Assembly (NCBI GenBank): GCA_016081115.2
Contig: JABTTQ020002610.1
Location: 1,922,030 to 1,986,029 of the forward strand
Direction of reading: 5' to 3'
Source of the DNA: Rehmannia glutinosa
Lineage: Eukaryota; Streptophyta; Magnoliopsida; Lamiales; Orobanchaceae
DNA: 64,000 nucleotides
Below the pieces are notes generated by a model. The model did no database searches, was not told the origin of the DNA, and saw nothing but the letters and a program-made list of their open reading frames with translations. The translations under genes were made by a program, and so were the position numbers. Below are positions 11,465 to 23,773 of the stretch, one piece after another (the stretch's first letter is position 1; every line of letters begins with the position of its first letter).

Positions 11465-12890
11465 TGTAGGTCCTAAGGGTATGAAGTAAGGTTTAGAAGG
11501 GGAGGGTTGAATAAACCTTACCAAATTTTTGATTTAGTCCTTTTAAATTAATTCAACAGAGTTGACTCAAACAGACATGTGTCCTCGAGGGACAACTAAG
11601 TTGGTTATTCAACTAAGTTAGCCACTCAACGACTTGATAGAGTTGTTGATAGAATAACAGTTGTTTAACCTATACTTAACTTATTGGTTTGGTTTTTAAC
11701 AAAGCAGTAAGACTTAACACCCTTTGATTTGCTTTAGGTTGGTTTTTAACACTTGATTTTTAGAACTTGGTTATTAATCAATTGGATAGCAAATATGATT
11801 CTAACAACAAATATAATGTAAATATGCAAGAAAGTAAATGTCTTTGAAAGTAAATGACACAAATATTTTTATAGAGGTTCAAGATAGGGTAATTCTTCTA
11901 ATCCTCTCTTCTCCAACTCCCGGAGGAATCCACTAAGTAACAGATCAGTTTACAAAGTGGTGAACATCTGAGACAACCTTGATCACACACCGTGGCTTCT
12001 CTTGTGACTCGGCTTCTTCACAGGGCGAGTTGCCTTGCTACTTGACTCACTTCTCAAGCTCTTGGATTTGATTACGAACCCTCCAACAAACTTGATCTTG
12101 GTTCGACCTTGAACCTTCCTACAACCCCGACTTGGAAAGTAGACCCTTTTGATTCTTCAAAAATTTCCTCCTCAACAGATTTGAAGTTGTCTTTTTCCTT
12201 CACAAACTTGTGTTGGATGGATTTCTTCGAGTTTCGTGCTTGAGGAATTGCTTGAATGTTAATGAGAATATTGCGGAGTTAAATGTTTGAATAATGCTTG
12301 CTTGTTCGTGGTTGGTTGTCAAGGGCGTAACCTCTTCTCAATAACTTCCTCGGCCTTTTATATCGCACATTTGAAATTTTGCCCGTTGAAGAGATAAAGC
12401 TAATTTCAAATGTCACTTTTGTTCGTTGGTTTGTCTTGTTGCTGCGCCTTGATGTTGACATATCCTCGTATTAAATGTCTTCGCAAAGATTGCAGTGCCG
12501 ACACAAGGTGCAATGTTTCCATCGTTGGTTTATTCATTTTGCACAATTCTAGGACTTACACTTTAGACCGATACTTGACATATTACTATATTGAGTAACA
12601 TTCTTGACTTTAATCAACGGATCTAAGTCGCTTGTCTCGACTAGATCGATGTCTTTACCCGGGTGACTTGAGTCGGCTCAATCTTTGGATAACTCAACTA
12701 TCACTTTAACTTCGAGACTTGGCTTGAGATGACTGACCGACACTTCTTACTTGTTCCTCACCGACACTCCTTCAAATGAGTCCTTGATTTCATTCTTGGC
12801 CATACTCACCGACACACAAACAGAGTATTCAATCCAAATCATGATTGACTTCTTGTATGTCTTGGCATACCGACTTGACTACCTTTTTCA
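11465..12890 (-). repeat. Candidate long copia LTR next to the gag fragment
   Basis: On the minus strand the segment runs from tgaaaaaggtagtc to cctaca, directly followed by a PBS-like tggtatcgagtg and then gag. It has TG...CA ends and no coding content. A second copy was not found in the window, so the boundary at 12890 is tentative. A copia RNase H fragment lies on its other side. Confidence 0.4.
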
Positions 12891-12964
12891 ACCCTATCTA
12901 TTATAATATAAATTACAAGAAAATGGGGTGCCAACTTCCTAGTTTAATTTTTACATGGTATCAT

Positions 12965-13170
12965 CAAAATTTACTCAATAAATTTCCTAACAAAATCTTT
13001 TAAATTTCTTAAAAGCCATTTCACAACATGCCAATCGGACATAACTAGATTAGACATATAACGACTCAAACTTACATCATAAGCGATATCTAGCCTAGTA
13101 CTAACCATCAAGTACATGATACATCCATTAATAGCATTTGAATAAGGTACATTTTGCATATATTTCACAT
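12965..13170 (-). pseudogene. copia RT/RNase H junction fragment
   Basis: The minus strand reads MQNVPYSNAINGCIMYLMV, then RLDIAYDVSLSRYMS and HVVKWLLRNLKDF. This matches the conserved block between reverse transcriptase and RNase H of Ty1/copia elements. About 65 codons are open. It lies upstream of the candidate LTR, where RNase H would sit if that LTR were a 3' LTR. Confidence 0.7.
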
Positions 13171-13710
13171 CATATTAATATATCCCAAGATTGATATTTA
13201 CCCAACACAAAATGTCCAGCAAGAGGCACATTAATAGCATTCAACATTGAAAATTTACTTCAAATTTTCTCAACATAAATATCTCGATTAAGCAATAGAG
13301 TTGAAAATCTCAATTTTGGTCCAAATTTCAATGGAAATTGAGAACTACATGTGCGGGTCACGTTATTGAAATCCAAGAAAATTGGTACTAGAATTGAGAT
13401 TTTCATAGAGTTACAAAACTATTTTACAAATCGTGTATTTTGCGATATCAAAATAGAGTTTTCTATAGTTATTGAACTTTTTGCAAAACGTGATTTTTAC
13501 CGGACCATTTTCCTATACCACACTATACTTACACGACCAATTTTGCAATTTTACCTCCTCCCCTAAACCCTTCATAAACCCCTCATCTTCTTTGTCACAT
13601 TTCACCAGAAAAACAACAAAAACCAAAACAAATTAAAAATCCACTTTCACTTTCATATTCCCTTCAAGAAAAACCAAAAGCAGTTATAATTCTGTCCAAA
13701 ACCTCCAAAA

Positions 13711-13785
13711 ATGGAGCAAAATATAATCTCTGAAGAAAAAGATGAACAACCCATTAATCCAGAAATCCAACTAGAAAAAGAGGTT
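13711..13785 (+). CDS. Orphan first exon truncated by a CACTA-like insertion
   Basis: A C/A-rich leader (about 13560-13710) typical of plant 5' UTRs leads to an ATG in the context aaaaATGG. The frame encodes about 24 residues beginning MEQNIISEEKDEQPINPEI and then runs into the CACTA-like repeat array beginning gttttgtgacaaca. No downstream exon of the gene is recognisable. I do not know the family; the peptide is acidic and low-complexity, as many plant protein N-termini are. Confidence 0.3.
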
Positions 13786-15175
13786 TTGTGACAACAAATA
13801 TTTGTCACAAAAGACTGGATTTCGTCACAAAAGGGTTTTTTGTGGCAACAAATCGTCTCAAATAAGTCGCCACGTAAACCTCGCGTGACAAATAAGTTAT
13901 TTGTGATACCGGGCGTCGTCACAAATGGTATTGTGACAACATGTCGTCCCAAATAAGTTGTCGAAATGTTCACCAAGATTTTCGTCGGGGACATTTTCGT
14001 CGAGACTATTTAAGATCTTTTGTGACGACATTTGTCGTCTCAAAAGCTTGTGTTCCTTATTTGTGACGACATTTGTCGTCTCAAAAGCTTGTGTTTCGAA
14101 ACTTTATCTCTGTGACGACTATGTCATCACAAAAACCCTCTTTTATTAAATATTTTTATATTTTTATTTTAGTATTCCTTTTTAAACCTGTATTCACCTA
14201 ATAACAATATCAACATTAGCCAACATGAATGCATTCATTCAACCAATGATATCAACCAAACCAAAAAAAAAAAACAAGTGTTAACACCATGTTAAATATC
14301 GAACTACATGTATTTACCTAATAACAATATTAACATTACCCAACACCAATGCATTCACTCAACCAAATACAAAAAACAAGTATCAACATCATGTTCAAAA
14401 TAACAAGTATATATATATATAAATACATACAAGCAAGATATCGTCTCATCTAAGTCTAATCATCTAAATCCTCGTTGCATCATCTCCAAAAGATCTCGTG
14501 TGTGTGCATGTCATTCCAATTTTCTATCAATGACAAGGGCTCTTGCGTCTCGATGTCGACCTGGCCAACATTAGTCCGATATTAACAAAATTGAAAAACA
14601 TACTTGTATTACAATTGCTTATAAAAAATTAATTTTAAATATAAAATGACTTTTTACCTTCTTAAAACGATGTCGATTGAATGGTATACACACTTGAGTG
14701 CTATTGTATCGCTTCTTGCCACGGTTCGCCTTGTTCGTCATACTTCGCCGCTGCACAAAAGATTTGTAGTCAACAATGTCACAATAAATATTAATGAATT
14801 AGCAACCTTAAAAATTGAAAATGATAACTTGCTTTGATATCTTCACACCAAAAGCAGCAAAACATAATGAGACTGCGTTTGGGACTGAAAACACAGTGCT
14901 AAACCAAAATTCACTATTGAAGTATAATGAAAAGCACCTTCATCAGAGCCTAAATGCTAAAATGTGCTCGATACTCCTGGTAAGTCATGCCACCGTTTCC
15001 AACTTCTAACATATCGGGGTCTGCCAAAAAGCATCAAAGAAAAATCACGAGAAAATTTAAAAACGAACTCAAACACTGAGTTCACAGCCAAACAATATAA
15101 AAGAAAATACTCTTATCAAGAAATATTGGCTTATTCATGTTCCTCATCGCATGAAAGACTATCATAGTCCTGTTC
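13786..15175 (-). mobile_element. CACTA (En/Spm) remnant with subterminal array and TNPA-like fragment
   Basis: From 13786 to about 14150 the words tgtgacgaca, tttgtcgtc, cgtcacaaa and gtctcaaa alternate in both orientations, as in CACTA subterminal regions. Farther in, the minus strand at about 14665-14750 reads MTNKANRGKKRYNS, close to the NKANRSK core of plant Ptta/En/Spm transposase-associated proteins. A second block near 14465-14560 reads ENWNDMHTHEIFW in another frame. Stops and frame changes separate them. Two ~80-bp imperfect direct repeats with taataacaatat and aaccaa words lie at 14195-14400. Neither TIR was securely identified. Confidence 0.5.
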
Positions 15176-15658
15176 TGCGGAGACTCTATGGTTTAGTGTA
15201 ATATTTTTAAAGTTGCACATTAGACAAACTTGGAAAACATTTGTTATCAAGTAAAATGTGGAACATTATAAGTAAACATTTGAAAATTATAATATTAGTT
15301 CCTGGGGAAAAAGAACAATTCTGGACTTAAGTTTGTGATTTGTAAAACTCCAGCTTCTCAGTGTCCAGAAATAATCGAAAATGTGAGCAGATACTTGTTG
15401 GGGAGTGTTTGCAAATGCTTGTGCTTTTTAATAAATGATTTATTTTAGTAAAAGCAGAAGTAGTTGAGAATCATAAGTTGGTAGTGTTTGCATATTGGAT
15501 CTAAAGTTGGAAAAATTATAGTTGAAGTGTTTGGGAAAACAACACTTTCAAAAAGTAAATTTTTTGTCGTTGTCTTCTGTTTCACATTTTTTTCTTTGTT
15601 AGTAACTGGTCTTATTTATTTCATTGCTCATATATGCCTCTTTTGCATTGTCATCTAG
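15176..15658. other. Non-coding stretch adjoining the AGAL3 remnant
   Basis: No exon was recognised. Around 15390-15560 there are agtgtttg words (agtgtttgcaaatg, gtagtgtttgcat, gaagtgtttggg) of a kind seen in small plant MITEs, but no matching inverted terminus. Part of this stretch is probably intron sequence of the inverted AGAL3 segment. Confidence 0.35.
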
Positions 15659-17010
15659 GGAGTTGATTACTTGAAGTTTGACAATTGTTTCAGTCTGGGC
15701 ATTGAACCACAGAAAAGGTGTGTCTAAATTTAATATCATATTTTTCGCATCAACATTTCCTGGTCTAGTTGTCGATACATGAATTCAGGTATCCTTCAAT
15801 GTGTGATGCCCTGAATGCAACTGGACATACAATATTCTATTCACTTTGTGAATGGTAGCCTCTATAACTTTCAACTCCCCAATTTTCTTGTCATTTGCTT
15901 CAGAATCTTTAATTGCATACTAATTAGGCACTTTGGTATTAGTAGAGAATTAATTAAGCAGCTTCCCAGTTTAAATGAAAATTGGATTCTCAGAAGACAA
16001 CGACAAAAAATTTACTTAACGATTTAAATGTTTTTATGTTTTAATAAGACAACTCCAGACAAAATTCCATTCATAAATTCACAATAGAAGTCTTTAAATT
16101 CGATGAAGTGCCCCATTACTTTTACTTTGGAGAGACTACAAGTTCAATATAAATTAGACTATACAGGTAATAATGCGAATAACAAAAAATAATAAATATG
16201 AAAACACTATGAACAAGGGGGACAACAGAAAATTACTAAAAAAAAAAACACCAACTCACCCAAGATGCAAAGAGTTTTGCATCATCAGATTCATGAAAAA
16301 GTGACCCAGGTCGAACTTGGCATGTGAAAGCCCTGTGGAAAATGTAATTCATAAATCAGAAAGGAAACAAAAGATGGAAGCAGATGAGCTCAATCCAAAA
16401 AAGTGTAATCTGTAATTTAATTGGAGTCAGAAGTTAAGGAATTTGTCATACCCTGCATCTAAGTAGATACCCAGCTTCAGGCCTTTCGAATGCACGTAAT
16501 GAGCAAGAGACTTGATTCTCGATGGAAAAGTTTTGGAATCAGGAACTAGCTGACCCTGCACATTACTCAGGTCTTAGCATGAGTTGAGCATAATGCAAAA
16601 CAATATGCTTACCACATATTTTGGTCCTCAAATGGAAAGCCAAATGTTTTCGAGGGAAATAAACATTCTTTAGAAAAAAAAAGGGGAACTTTATGGTTAA
16701 GGATAAAGTTTCTCGCAGTAGACAAGACTCATCTAATTCACATGCTTAAGGATAAAAAGCTTTATAACAAACAGAGAATTGCAGAGATGCCTATTTACCT
16801 TTGAATTTCGTACCAGTTCAGACCAGCAATCATCTGCAATTCATTATAGAAGAGCATAATTACAAAAATATGAGTATATAAGAGCATGTAGCCACAAAGG
16901 TAAAATAATGGAAACATGTCAGTTTGTTTACCAATATTCACGTAATTATAGCCTAACTTGGCCAAGCCAGTGGAAATAAGTGCATCAGTTGACAAATAAT
17001 GCAAAGAAAG
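15659..17010. pseudogene. AGAL3: Alpha-galactosidase 3-like (GH27) remnant with internal inversion
   Basis: Minus-strand exons: about 17010-16932 (DALISTGLAKLGYNYVNI), 16833-16799 (DDCWSELVRNSK), 16555-16452 (GQLVPDSKTFPSRIKSLAHY ... GLKLGIYLDAG) and 16332-16260 (AFTCQVRPGSLFHESDDAKL ...). The next two exons in protein order lie on the plus strand: 15659-15717 (GVDYLKFDNCFSLGIEPQKR) and 15789-15854 (YPSMCDALNATGHTIFYSLC). Splice sites join in phase within each orientation. GH27 enzymes remove terminal alpha-galactose; the nucleophile Asp lies in the YLKxDN motif, which is present. The orientation switch means the 3' part has been inverted, so no normal transcript is possible. The first exon and everything after SLCEW were not found. 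Confidence 0.82.
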
Positions 17011-17339
17011 GTTAGTAGTTACACAAGAAACACCAGCAATGAAATGTTAAAAATAATAGGCAATAAGGCAACTGCTCAAGAAACCCAGAGAGAGAGCTTG
17101 ATTTCAATCTGAAAATGAAAGATGCATACAAATTTGTGCCTGCAGATATATTTTGGCTCTCCGGAAAACTTACAAACTCCATCAGCAGATGAAATAAACA
17201 GATTTTTGGCAGTAAAGGAACTACAACAAGAAAAGCATATGTGTATTTGCAAGTTGCTATCTCAATTCTCAAGGACAAGAAGTCTGAAAATATGAAAGAA
17301 AAGTAAATATTTTCATGATACAACAGGTATTAACTTATA

Positions 17340-17599
17340 CTCCCTCCTATTCAATATAAGTGTCTTTTTAGAAAAAACACACATATTAAGAATTGTGTTA
17401 AAATACCAAATATACCCTTAATTAATAATAAATGCTACATTGAAACAAACAAATTTAGGTATTAGTGTTAGTTGGAAAACAATATATTTAAGGGTAATTT
17501 GGGAAATCTTTCTATCACTAACCTTAAAATGTGAGGACATTCTTTTTGAAAAAAATTATGTGCCAAAAGGACACTTATTATTGTGAATAGGAAGAATAG
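17340..17599. mobile_element. Stowaway-like MITE, about 260 bp
   Basis: The left end is ctccctcctattcaatataa followed by gtgtc; the right end on the reverse strand reads ctattcttcctattcacaat then aataagtgtc. TA dinucleotides flank both ends (17338-17339 and 17600-17601), as expected for Tc1/mariner insertions. The ends are imperfect, so the element is fairly old. It lies upstream of the AGAL3 exons on the minus strand. Confidence 0.7.
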
Positions 17600-17981
17600 T
17601 ATTTATTACACCTTAAAATCGCTTCAACTTTGTAGAAATTTGCCTCTGGTATGTAATCTACAACGTAAAAACAATTCAACAAACAGTTAATGAGTATGAA
17701 CTAGAAACCAACGCTTACACAATGCCAACTAAATTAAACGAAAGCGAAGCAATAACGGTGTCGTCTACGGACCTGGTGAATTCTCGGCTCTAATAATCGG
17801 AAGAGGATGGCGAAATTTTGGATAACAGCACCCAAAAGTGAATTGCTAAACCTGGAAATACAGAGAACACTTGGAGAGAGAGAGAGAGAGAGAGAGAAAC
17901 CTGGCTATGGGCGGTAGTAATTAGGGCAAATCACAAAGAGAAAGAAAACCAGTCAAACTTTCAAAACTTAAAGGAGAAGAT
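17600..17981. other. Spacer between Stowaway MITE and copia element 1
   Basis: Includes a (GA)n microsatellite at about 17876-17897. No exon was recognised. On the minus strand a frame reads LLGAVIQNFAILFRLLEPRI, which I cannot assign. The last five bases (aagat, 17977-17981) are the left target duplication of the copia element. Confidence 0.5.
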
Positions 17982-18407
17982 TGTTGGATATTTTGAATAA
18001 AAATACTTATTTAACCTTTTAAATAGTAAATGGTGGATTTATTTTGTCCTTTTAAATAGTAAAGGTCAAATATCAATAGTAAAGGGCAAAATTTTGCCTA
18101 TAAATATGGGTTATTTTCATTTGAAAATACACAACAAATTAAACACAAAATTTTCATCTCTCCCCTAAAGCTCTTGTAATTTTTGGTGATAATTTTGGGC
18201 ATAATTTTTGATCACGTAGGAACATGTAATCCGGTTTTCGTCTTATCCTGGGAAACAGGCGTCGAATAGGGGGACGAATCTTTTTTAAGGATAGTGCGTT
18301 GAACACACGATCGAGCTAATTTTATTTTGCTTACTTTGCAAATTTTATCGATTCGGATTTTCGACTCATATAAATTGTACTAGAAGAAATACTAATATTT
18401 TCCTACA
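17982..18407 (+). repeat. 5' LTR of copia element 1
   Basis: The LTR begins tgttgga and ends tcctaca. A TATA-like box (ctataaatatggg) lies at 18098-18110, a plausible promoter for the element transcript. The partner is 23774-24198; differences are mostly short indels (for example around 18205-18290). Confidence 0.93.
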
Positions 18408-19253
18408 AACTTAAAACAGATTTCTACACATTTTATAGTACAGTTTATATGAAGCTGTTGCGCAACTATTTCAACTAAGTTGCAAATTTGGATTAGGAGT
18501 TATAATTTCAAAAATCTTGCTTACTTCCTGGGATAGTTTATTTTTTTAAAAAAAATAATAAAATAAAAAAATATTGTGCCGACTGACCGTGAATTCATGT
18601 TTGCAATTCATATTGAGTATCTTATCAACAGTGGTATTTTGTAGGCATGAATTCATAATTTTAGTATTTTTTTCCTTGGCAAATTGTTTACGGGATTCAT
18701 GATTCCAATTTATTATAATAAACTTGGCTTGATCCATTATGAAGTTCAACTTGATGAATAAAGTATCTTTCCACTTACAAATTTTTAATTTGTGATACTT
18801 TATACATGATTAATTATTTGCCAGGTTCTAAACTTGCAATTAAATCAAATGTTTAGCATATTGTTTTCAACTAAAATTTGATTTGGCAATTGTAATTTCA
18901 ATCTCTGCAATTGGACTAATTTTCTGAATTAGTTGGACAAACCGGACTAATAAGCGGATTAATACCCGTGCTATTCAAAAGTGGAAAGAAATTGCAATTT
19001 GGACTATTTGGGTGATTGGACTAATCTTTGGGTGATTGGACTAATCTTTGGACTGATTGGACTAATCTTTGGACTGTTTGGACTGATTGGACTAATCTTT
19101 GGACTAATAGATTAATACATGTGCAAATTCGGAGTGCAAGAAAATTGCAAAGGACTTATAATAAAAACTTGAACAATTTAATAAATTTGTTCTTATCGTT
19201 TTGTTCCAATTGATTGATAGAAGTGTTAAACTTCTTGTTTATTTGTTTCAGAA
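18408..19253 (+). repeat. Leader of copia 1 with ggactaatcttt minisatellite
   Basis: The 0.85-kb untranslated leader contains, at about 19008-19107, a tandem array built from ggactgattgg and actaatctttgg in head-to-tail copies of 16-33 bp. The array is not shared by the LTRs. Otherwise the leader is AT-rich and non-coding. Confidence 0.7.
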
Positions 19254-20310
19254 ATGGCATCTGAATCAAACAGTGGTGGGTCTAACCCCGTTGTGCCGAA
19301 TCCAGTTGTTATACCAGTTGTGCCTCGGGTAGTAGCCAACCCCACGCTTAATGTGCCGGTTAATCATGGCGAAAAACCGGAAAAGTTTAACGGTTTGAAC
19401 TTTAAGCGGTGGCAGCAGAAGATGCTCTTCTACTTGACCACCTTGAACTTGGCACGGTTCTTGACAGAAGATCCTCCACAACTTAGTGAGGACGAGACTG
19501 ATGCACAAGCGGTTAACGCTTTAGATGCTTGGAATCATGCTGATTTCTTGTGTAGAAATTATGTCATGAATGGCCTTGCAGATTCGCTTTACAACGTGTA
19601 TAGCTCTAAGAAAACTGCAAAGGAACTGTGGGAGTCTTTGGACCATAAATATAAGACTGAGGATGCGGGTGCGAAAAAATTCATTGTAGGCCGTTTCTTG
19701 GATTATAAAATGGTGGACTCAAAACGGTCATCGATCAATCAAGAGCTTCAGGTGATCATACATGATATTCTTCTTTGAAGGGATGGTTTTGAATGAAACT
19801 TTCCAAGTGGCTGCAATAATTGAAAAATTGCCACCTGCTTGGAAAGATTTCAAGAACTATCTGAAGCACAAACGAAAGGAGATGAACGTTGAAGATCTGA
19901 TTCTTAGGCTTCGGATTGAAGAAGATAACAAAGGTTCCGAAAGGAAAATGTTCAATCATGTGGCTGCTAAAGCCAATGTTGTGGAGCATGGCGAAAGTTC
20001 CAAAGGAAAAAAGAAAACCGGGAAAACTGGTAAAGAGTTCAATAATTTAGGACCAAAAGGAGGTATTTCGAAGAAGAAATTCGAAGGAAAATGCTTCAAT
20101 TGTGGCGGCAAGGGTCACAAGGCTTCTGATTGCAAGAAACCGAAAAAGAATCGGGAGGCTAACATGGTTGATCACATTTCTCAAGAAGTGTCAAGATATG
20201 ACCTGGCTGCGGTGGTCTCCGAGGTGAATTTCATTGGTTCAAACCCGAAACAATGGTGGATTGATTCTGGTGCTACTAGGCACGTGTGTTCTGTCCAGAG
20301 AAATGTTTAG
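19254..20310 (+). pseudogene. gag: copia 1 gag and zinc knuckle, one frameshift
   Basis: The first frame (19254-19778) starts MASESNSGGSNPVVPNPVV and contains the copia gag core KFNGLNFKRWQQKMLFYL and LWESLDHKYKTEDAG. Near 19760 the frame shifts. The second frame (to 20310) continues VAAIIEKLPPAWKDFKNYL, a lysine-rich stretch and the CCHC knuckle CFNCGGKGHKASDC, which binds RNA in related gag proteins. It then enters the protease site WWIDSGATRHVC (DSG motif), where another frame break follows. Confidence 0.88.
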
Positions 20311-23211
20311 TTCCTTTGAGCACCAAGAGACGGCGAGAAGTTGTACATGGAAAATTCAGCTACTTGAGGTCGAGGAAAAGGCAAAGTGGTTACAAGATGA
20401 CGTCAGGGAAGGAACCGACTCTAAATAATGTGTTGTTTGTACCGGACATTCGTAAGAATTTGGTGCCTGGTTCGCTTTTAGATAAACATGGTTTTCGCAT
20501 TGTTTTGAGTCGGGGTTGTTACTTTGTTAAAAAATGGGATGTTTGTAGGCAAGGGTTATGCTCTTGATGGGTCATTTAAGCTCAATGTAATGGTTGTTAA
20601 ATCAAAAGCTAATAAAATGAAGAATGCTTACATTTTACTTGCTTGAGTCTTCCAATTTGTGGCATGGTAGACTAGGACATGTTAATTATGATACTTTACG
20701 TAGATTAATTAACTTAAATTGTATACCAACATTCCATATTGATTCCAAACACAAGTGTGAAACTTGTGTAGAGGCAAAGTTAACAAGGACATCATTTAAA
20801 AATATTGAAAGAAATAATGAACCACTTGATTTAATTCACACCGATGTATGTGATTTAAAATCGACACAAACACGTGGTGGTAACAAGTACTTCCTTACTA
20901 TTATAGATGATAACACAAAGTTTTGTTATGTGTATCTTCTTAAAAGTAAAGATGAAGCTATAGAGAAATTTATTCTCTATAAAAATGAAGTTGAGAATCA
21001 ACTCAATAAGAAAATTAAGGTGTTAAGAAGTGATCGTGGAGGTGAATATGAATCACCATTTGCTGAATTCTGTGCCCAACACGGAATTAGACATGAAACA
21101 ACATCACCTTATTCACCTCTGTGAGAATGGCATTGCGAACGGAAAAACCGTACACTTAAAGAAATGATGAATGTCATGTTATTAAGTTCGCTTGCCTCGG
21201 AACATGTGGGGAAAGTTGTTTGACGGCTAATTACCTTTTAAATAAGGTACCCGTAAGAAACTAGACAAAAGCCCTTACGAGCTTTGGCATGGAAGAATGC
21301 CATCCTACAAATACTTACGAGTGTGGGGGTGTCTTGCTAAGGTTGATATACCAACACCTAAAAAAGGTGAAGGTAGGTCCCAAAACCGTTGATTGCATAT
21401 TTATTGGATATGCACATAATGATCTTACTTATCGGTTTCTTGTGCATGAATCTAAAGTTGAAGATATACACAAGAACACGATAATTGAATCGAGAAATAC
21501 CTCGTTCTTTGAAAATGTATTTCCATGTAGATCGAGAGAAGAAGCAAGCTCTTCTAAACGGACACATGATTCAATAGAACTAGAGCAAGAAGAAGAGGTA
21601 GAAATTAGACGAAAAAACGAGCTAGGATAGAAAAATCTTTTGGCCCGCATTTTCTAACCTACATGCCGGAAAGTGAACCTCAAAGTTCTGGAGAAGCTAT
21701 AACTTCTTCTCAAGGACCATTATGGAAAGAGGCCATAAAAAGTGAAATTGATTCCATCTTGCAAAACCATACATGGGAACTAGTGGATCTTCCCGAGGCG
21801 ATAAACCACTAGGTTATAAATGGATTTTCAAGAAGAAAATGAAGGCGGATGGAACAATTGATAAGTTCAAGGCTAGACTTGTAATTAAAGGTTTGAGACA
21901 AAAAGAGGGCCTTGACTACTTTGATATGTATTCTCCGATTCGAGAATAACCTCCATTAGATTGGTACTTGCAAATTGCGTTGCGAAATCTTGAAGTACAT
22001 CAAATGGACGTAAAAGCCTTTTCTAAATGGAGATTTAGAAGAAGAGATTTACATGGAACAACCTGAGGATTCTCTGCGACTGGGCAAGAGAACAAGGTTT
22101 GTAAATTGGTCAAGTCATTATATGGCTTGAAACAGTAATCAAACAATGGCATGAAAAATTCGATAATGTCATGAAAGAACGTGGATTGAAAATAAATGAA
22201 TGTGATAAATGTGTCTATGTTAAAGAGACTGAAAATGACTATGTCATTTTATGTCTTTATGTAGACGATATGCTTATCATTGGAAGTAATGATAAAATAA
22301 TTAAATCCACTAAAGATATGTTGAACTCGAGGTTTGACATGAAAGATATGGGTTTATCTCGACGTGATCCTCGGAATAAAGATTTCTAGAACTTCAAATG
22401 GACTAACACTTGATCAGTCACATTATGTGGATAAGATTCTAGAAAAATTTAGTAAGGATGACATATCATTAGCTAGAACTCCGATAGACACAAGCAAACA
22501 TCTATCGAAGAATAGAGGTGAGGTTGTGTCTCAAGTTGAATACTCACGAGTCATAGGAAGTTTAATGTACTTAATGAGTTGTACAAGACCAGACATTGCC
22601 TATGCAGTGAGTAAATTGAGCAGATACACGAGTAATCCAGGGCATGACCACTGGAAAGGGATAGTGAGAATACTACGGTATTTAAGATATACTCGTGATT
22701 TTGGGCTGCACTATACAAGATATCCTGTTGTTATTGAAGGATATAGTGATGCTAATTGGATATCTGATATTAAAGATTCTAAGTCTACAAGTGGATTTGT
22801 ATTCACTTTAGGAGGTGCAGCAATATCATGGAAATCTTCTAAGCAGACAGTTATAGCAAGGTCTACAATGGAGTCTGAGTTTATTGCTCTAGACAAATGT
22901 GGTGAAGAAGTTTGAATGGCTTCAAATTTCTTAGAAGATATTCCAAAATGGCCTAAACTGTGCCAAAGCAATTTGTATACATTCAGGACATGATCAATCT
23001 GCGATTGGTAGGGCACAAAGCAATATGTACAATGGTAAGTCTAGACACATACGTGAGACACAATACCATCGACAACTCTCTCAACTGGTGTTATCTCTAT
23101 TGACTACGTGAAGTCAAAGGATAATTTAGCGGATCCGTTAACCAAAGGGTTGAATCGAGAGTTAGTTGTGAAATCATTAAGAGGAATGGGACTTAAGCCT
23201 CTAGAAAAATG
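20311..23211 (+). pseudogene. pol: copia 1 pol (integrase, RT, RNase H) with frameshifts
   Basis: The gag-pre-integrase zinc-binding block is at about 20650-20810 (LWHGRLGHVNYDTLRRL ... CETCVEAK). The integrase core follows (DLIHTDVCDLK, YFLTIIDDNTKFCYVYL, RSDRGGEYES). Reverse transcriptase shows YVDDMLIIGSN near 22258-22290, and RNase H shows DANW, STSGFVFTLGGAAISW and ARSTMESEFIAL (22745-22915). The order integrase before RT is diagnostic of copia. Frames change near 21125, 21630, 21950-22170, 22370 and 22915, so no intact polyprotein is encoded as written. Confidence 0.9.
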
Positions 23212-23773
23212 AGTTGATACAATGGAAACCCAACCTAGTTGACTGGAGATCCCAAGATCTAGGTTCAAAGGGACAACCTAGTTGTAAAAAGACTCTATGA
23301 TCACTGTGGGGGAGTTATCCTTGTCATTCCTTTTACTTGATGCCCGTGGAGAAGAGGATAAGCAATTTAGCTTTTAATGATTCTTTGCGTCGGTAAGTCG
23401 AAAGCAGTGGTAGTACGGGCTATCTTAATCTTAAATGAGAATCACCTATGTGAGAGAGAAGTGGGGCCGCTTCGAAGAGAATTGTGTGAGGCTCAATTCT
23501 TAGAACCTCTTGCAGAACCAGGCGTATGTTCAGGGCCATGAATGAACATAACCATGAGAATCAAGTATGTTAAGCTAAGAGTCTTGTGTGAGGTATATCA
23601 TCGTTTACACAAAAGGCGAAACAGTTTAAGGACATCACGCCTTGATCCTAGTAAGGTAAATATGCTTTCACAAGGAAGGTTCAAAGGGTAATACCTACCT
23701 ATCCTATGCAGATTCAACTGTTGGAATTTATCACCAAATCTTTGTATATTAGTAATTTTCTTCATGTGGGGAT

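Noticed and set aside
15390..15560. Possible MITE with agtgtttg words
   Set aside because: No inverted partner terminus and no target duplication could be found.
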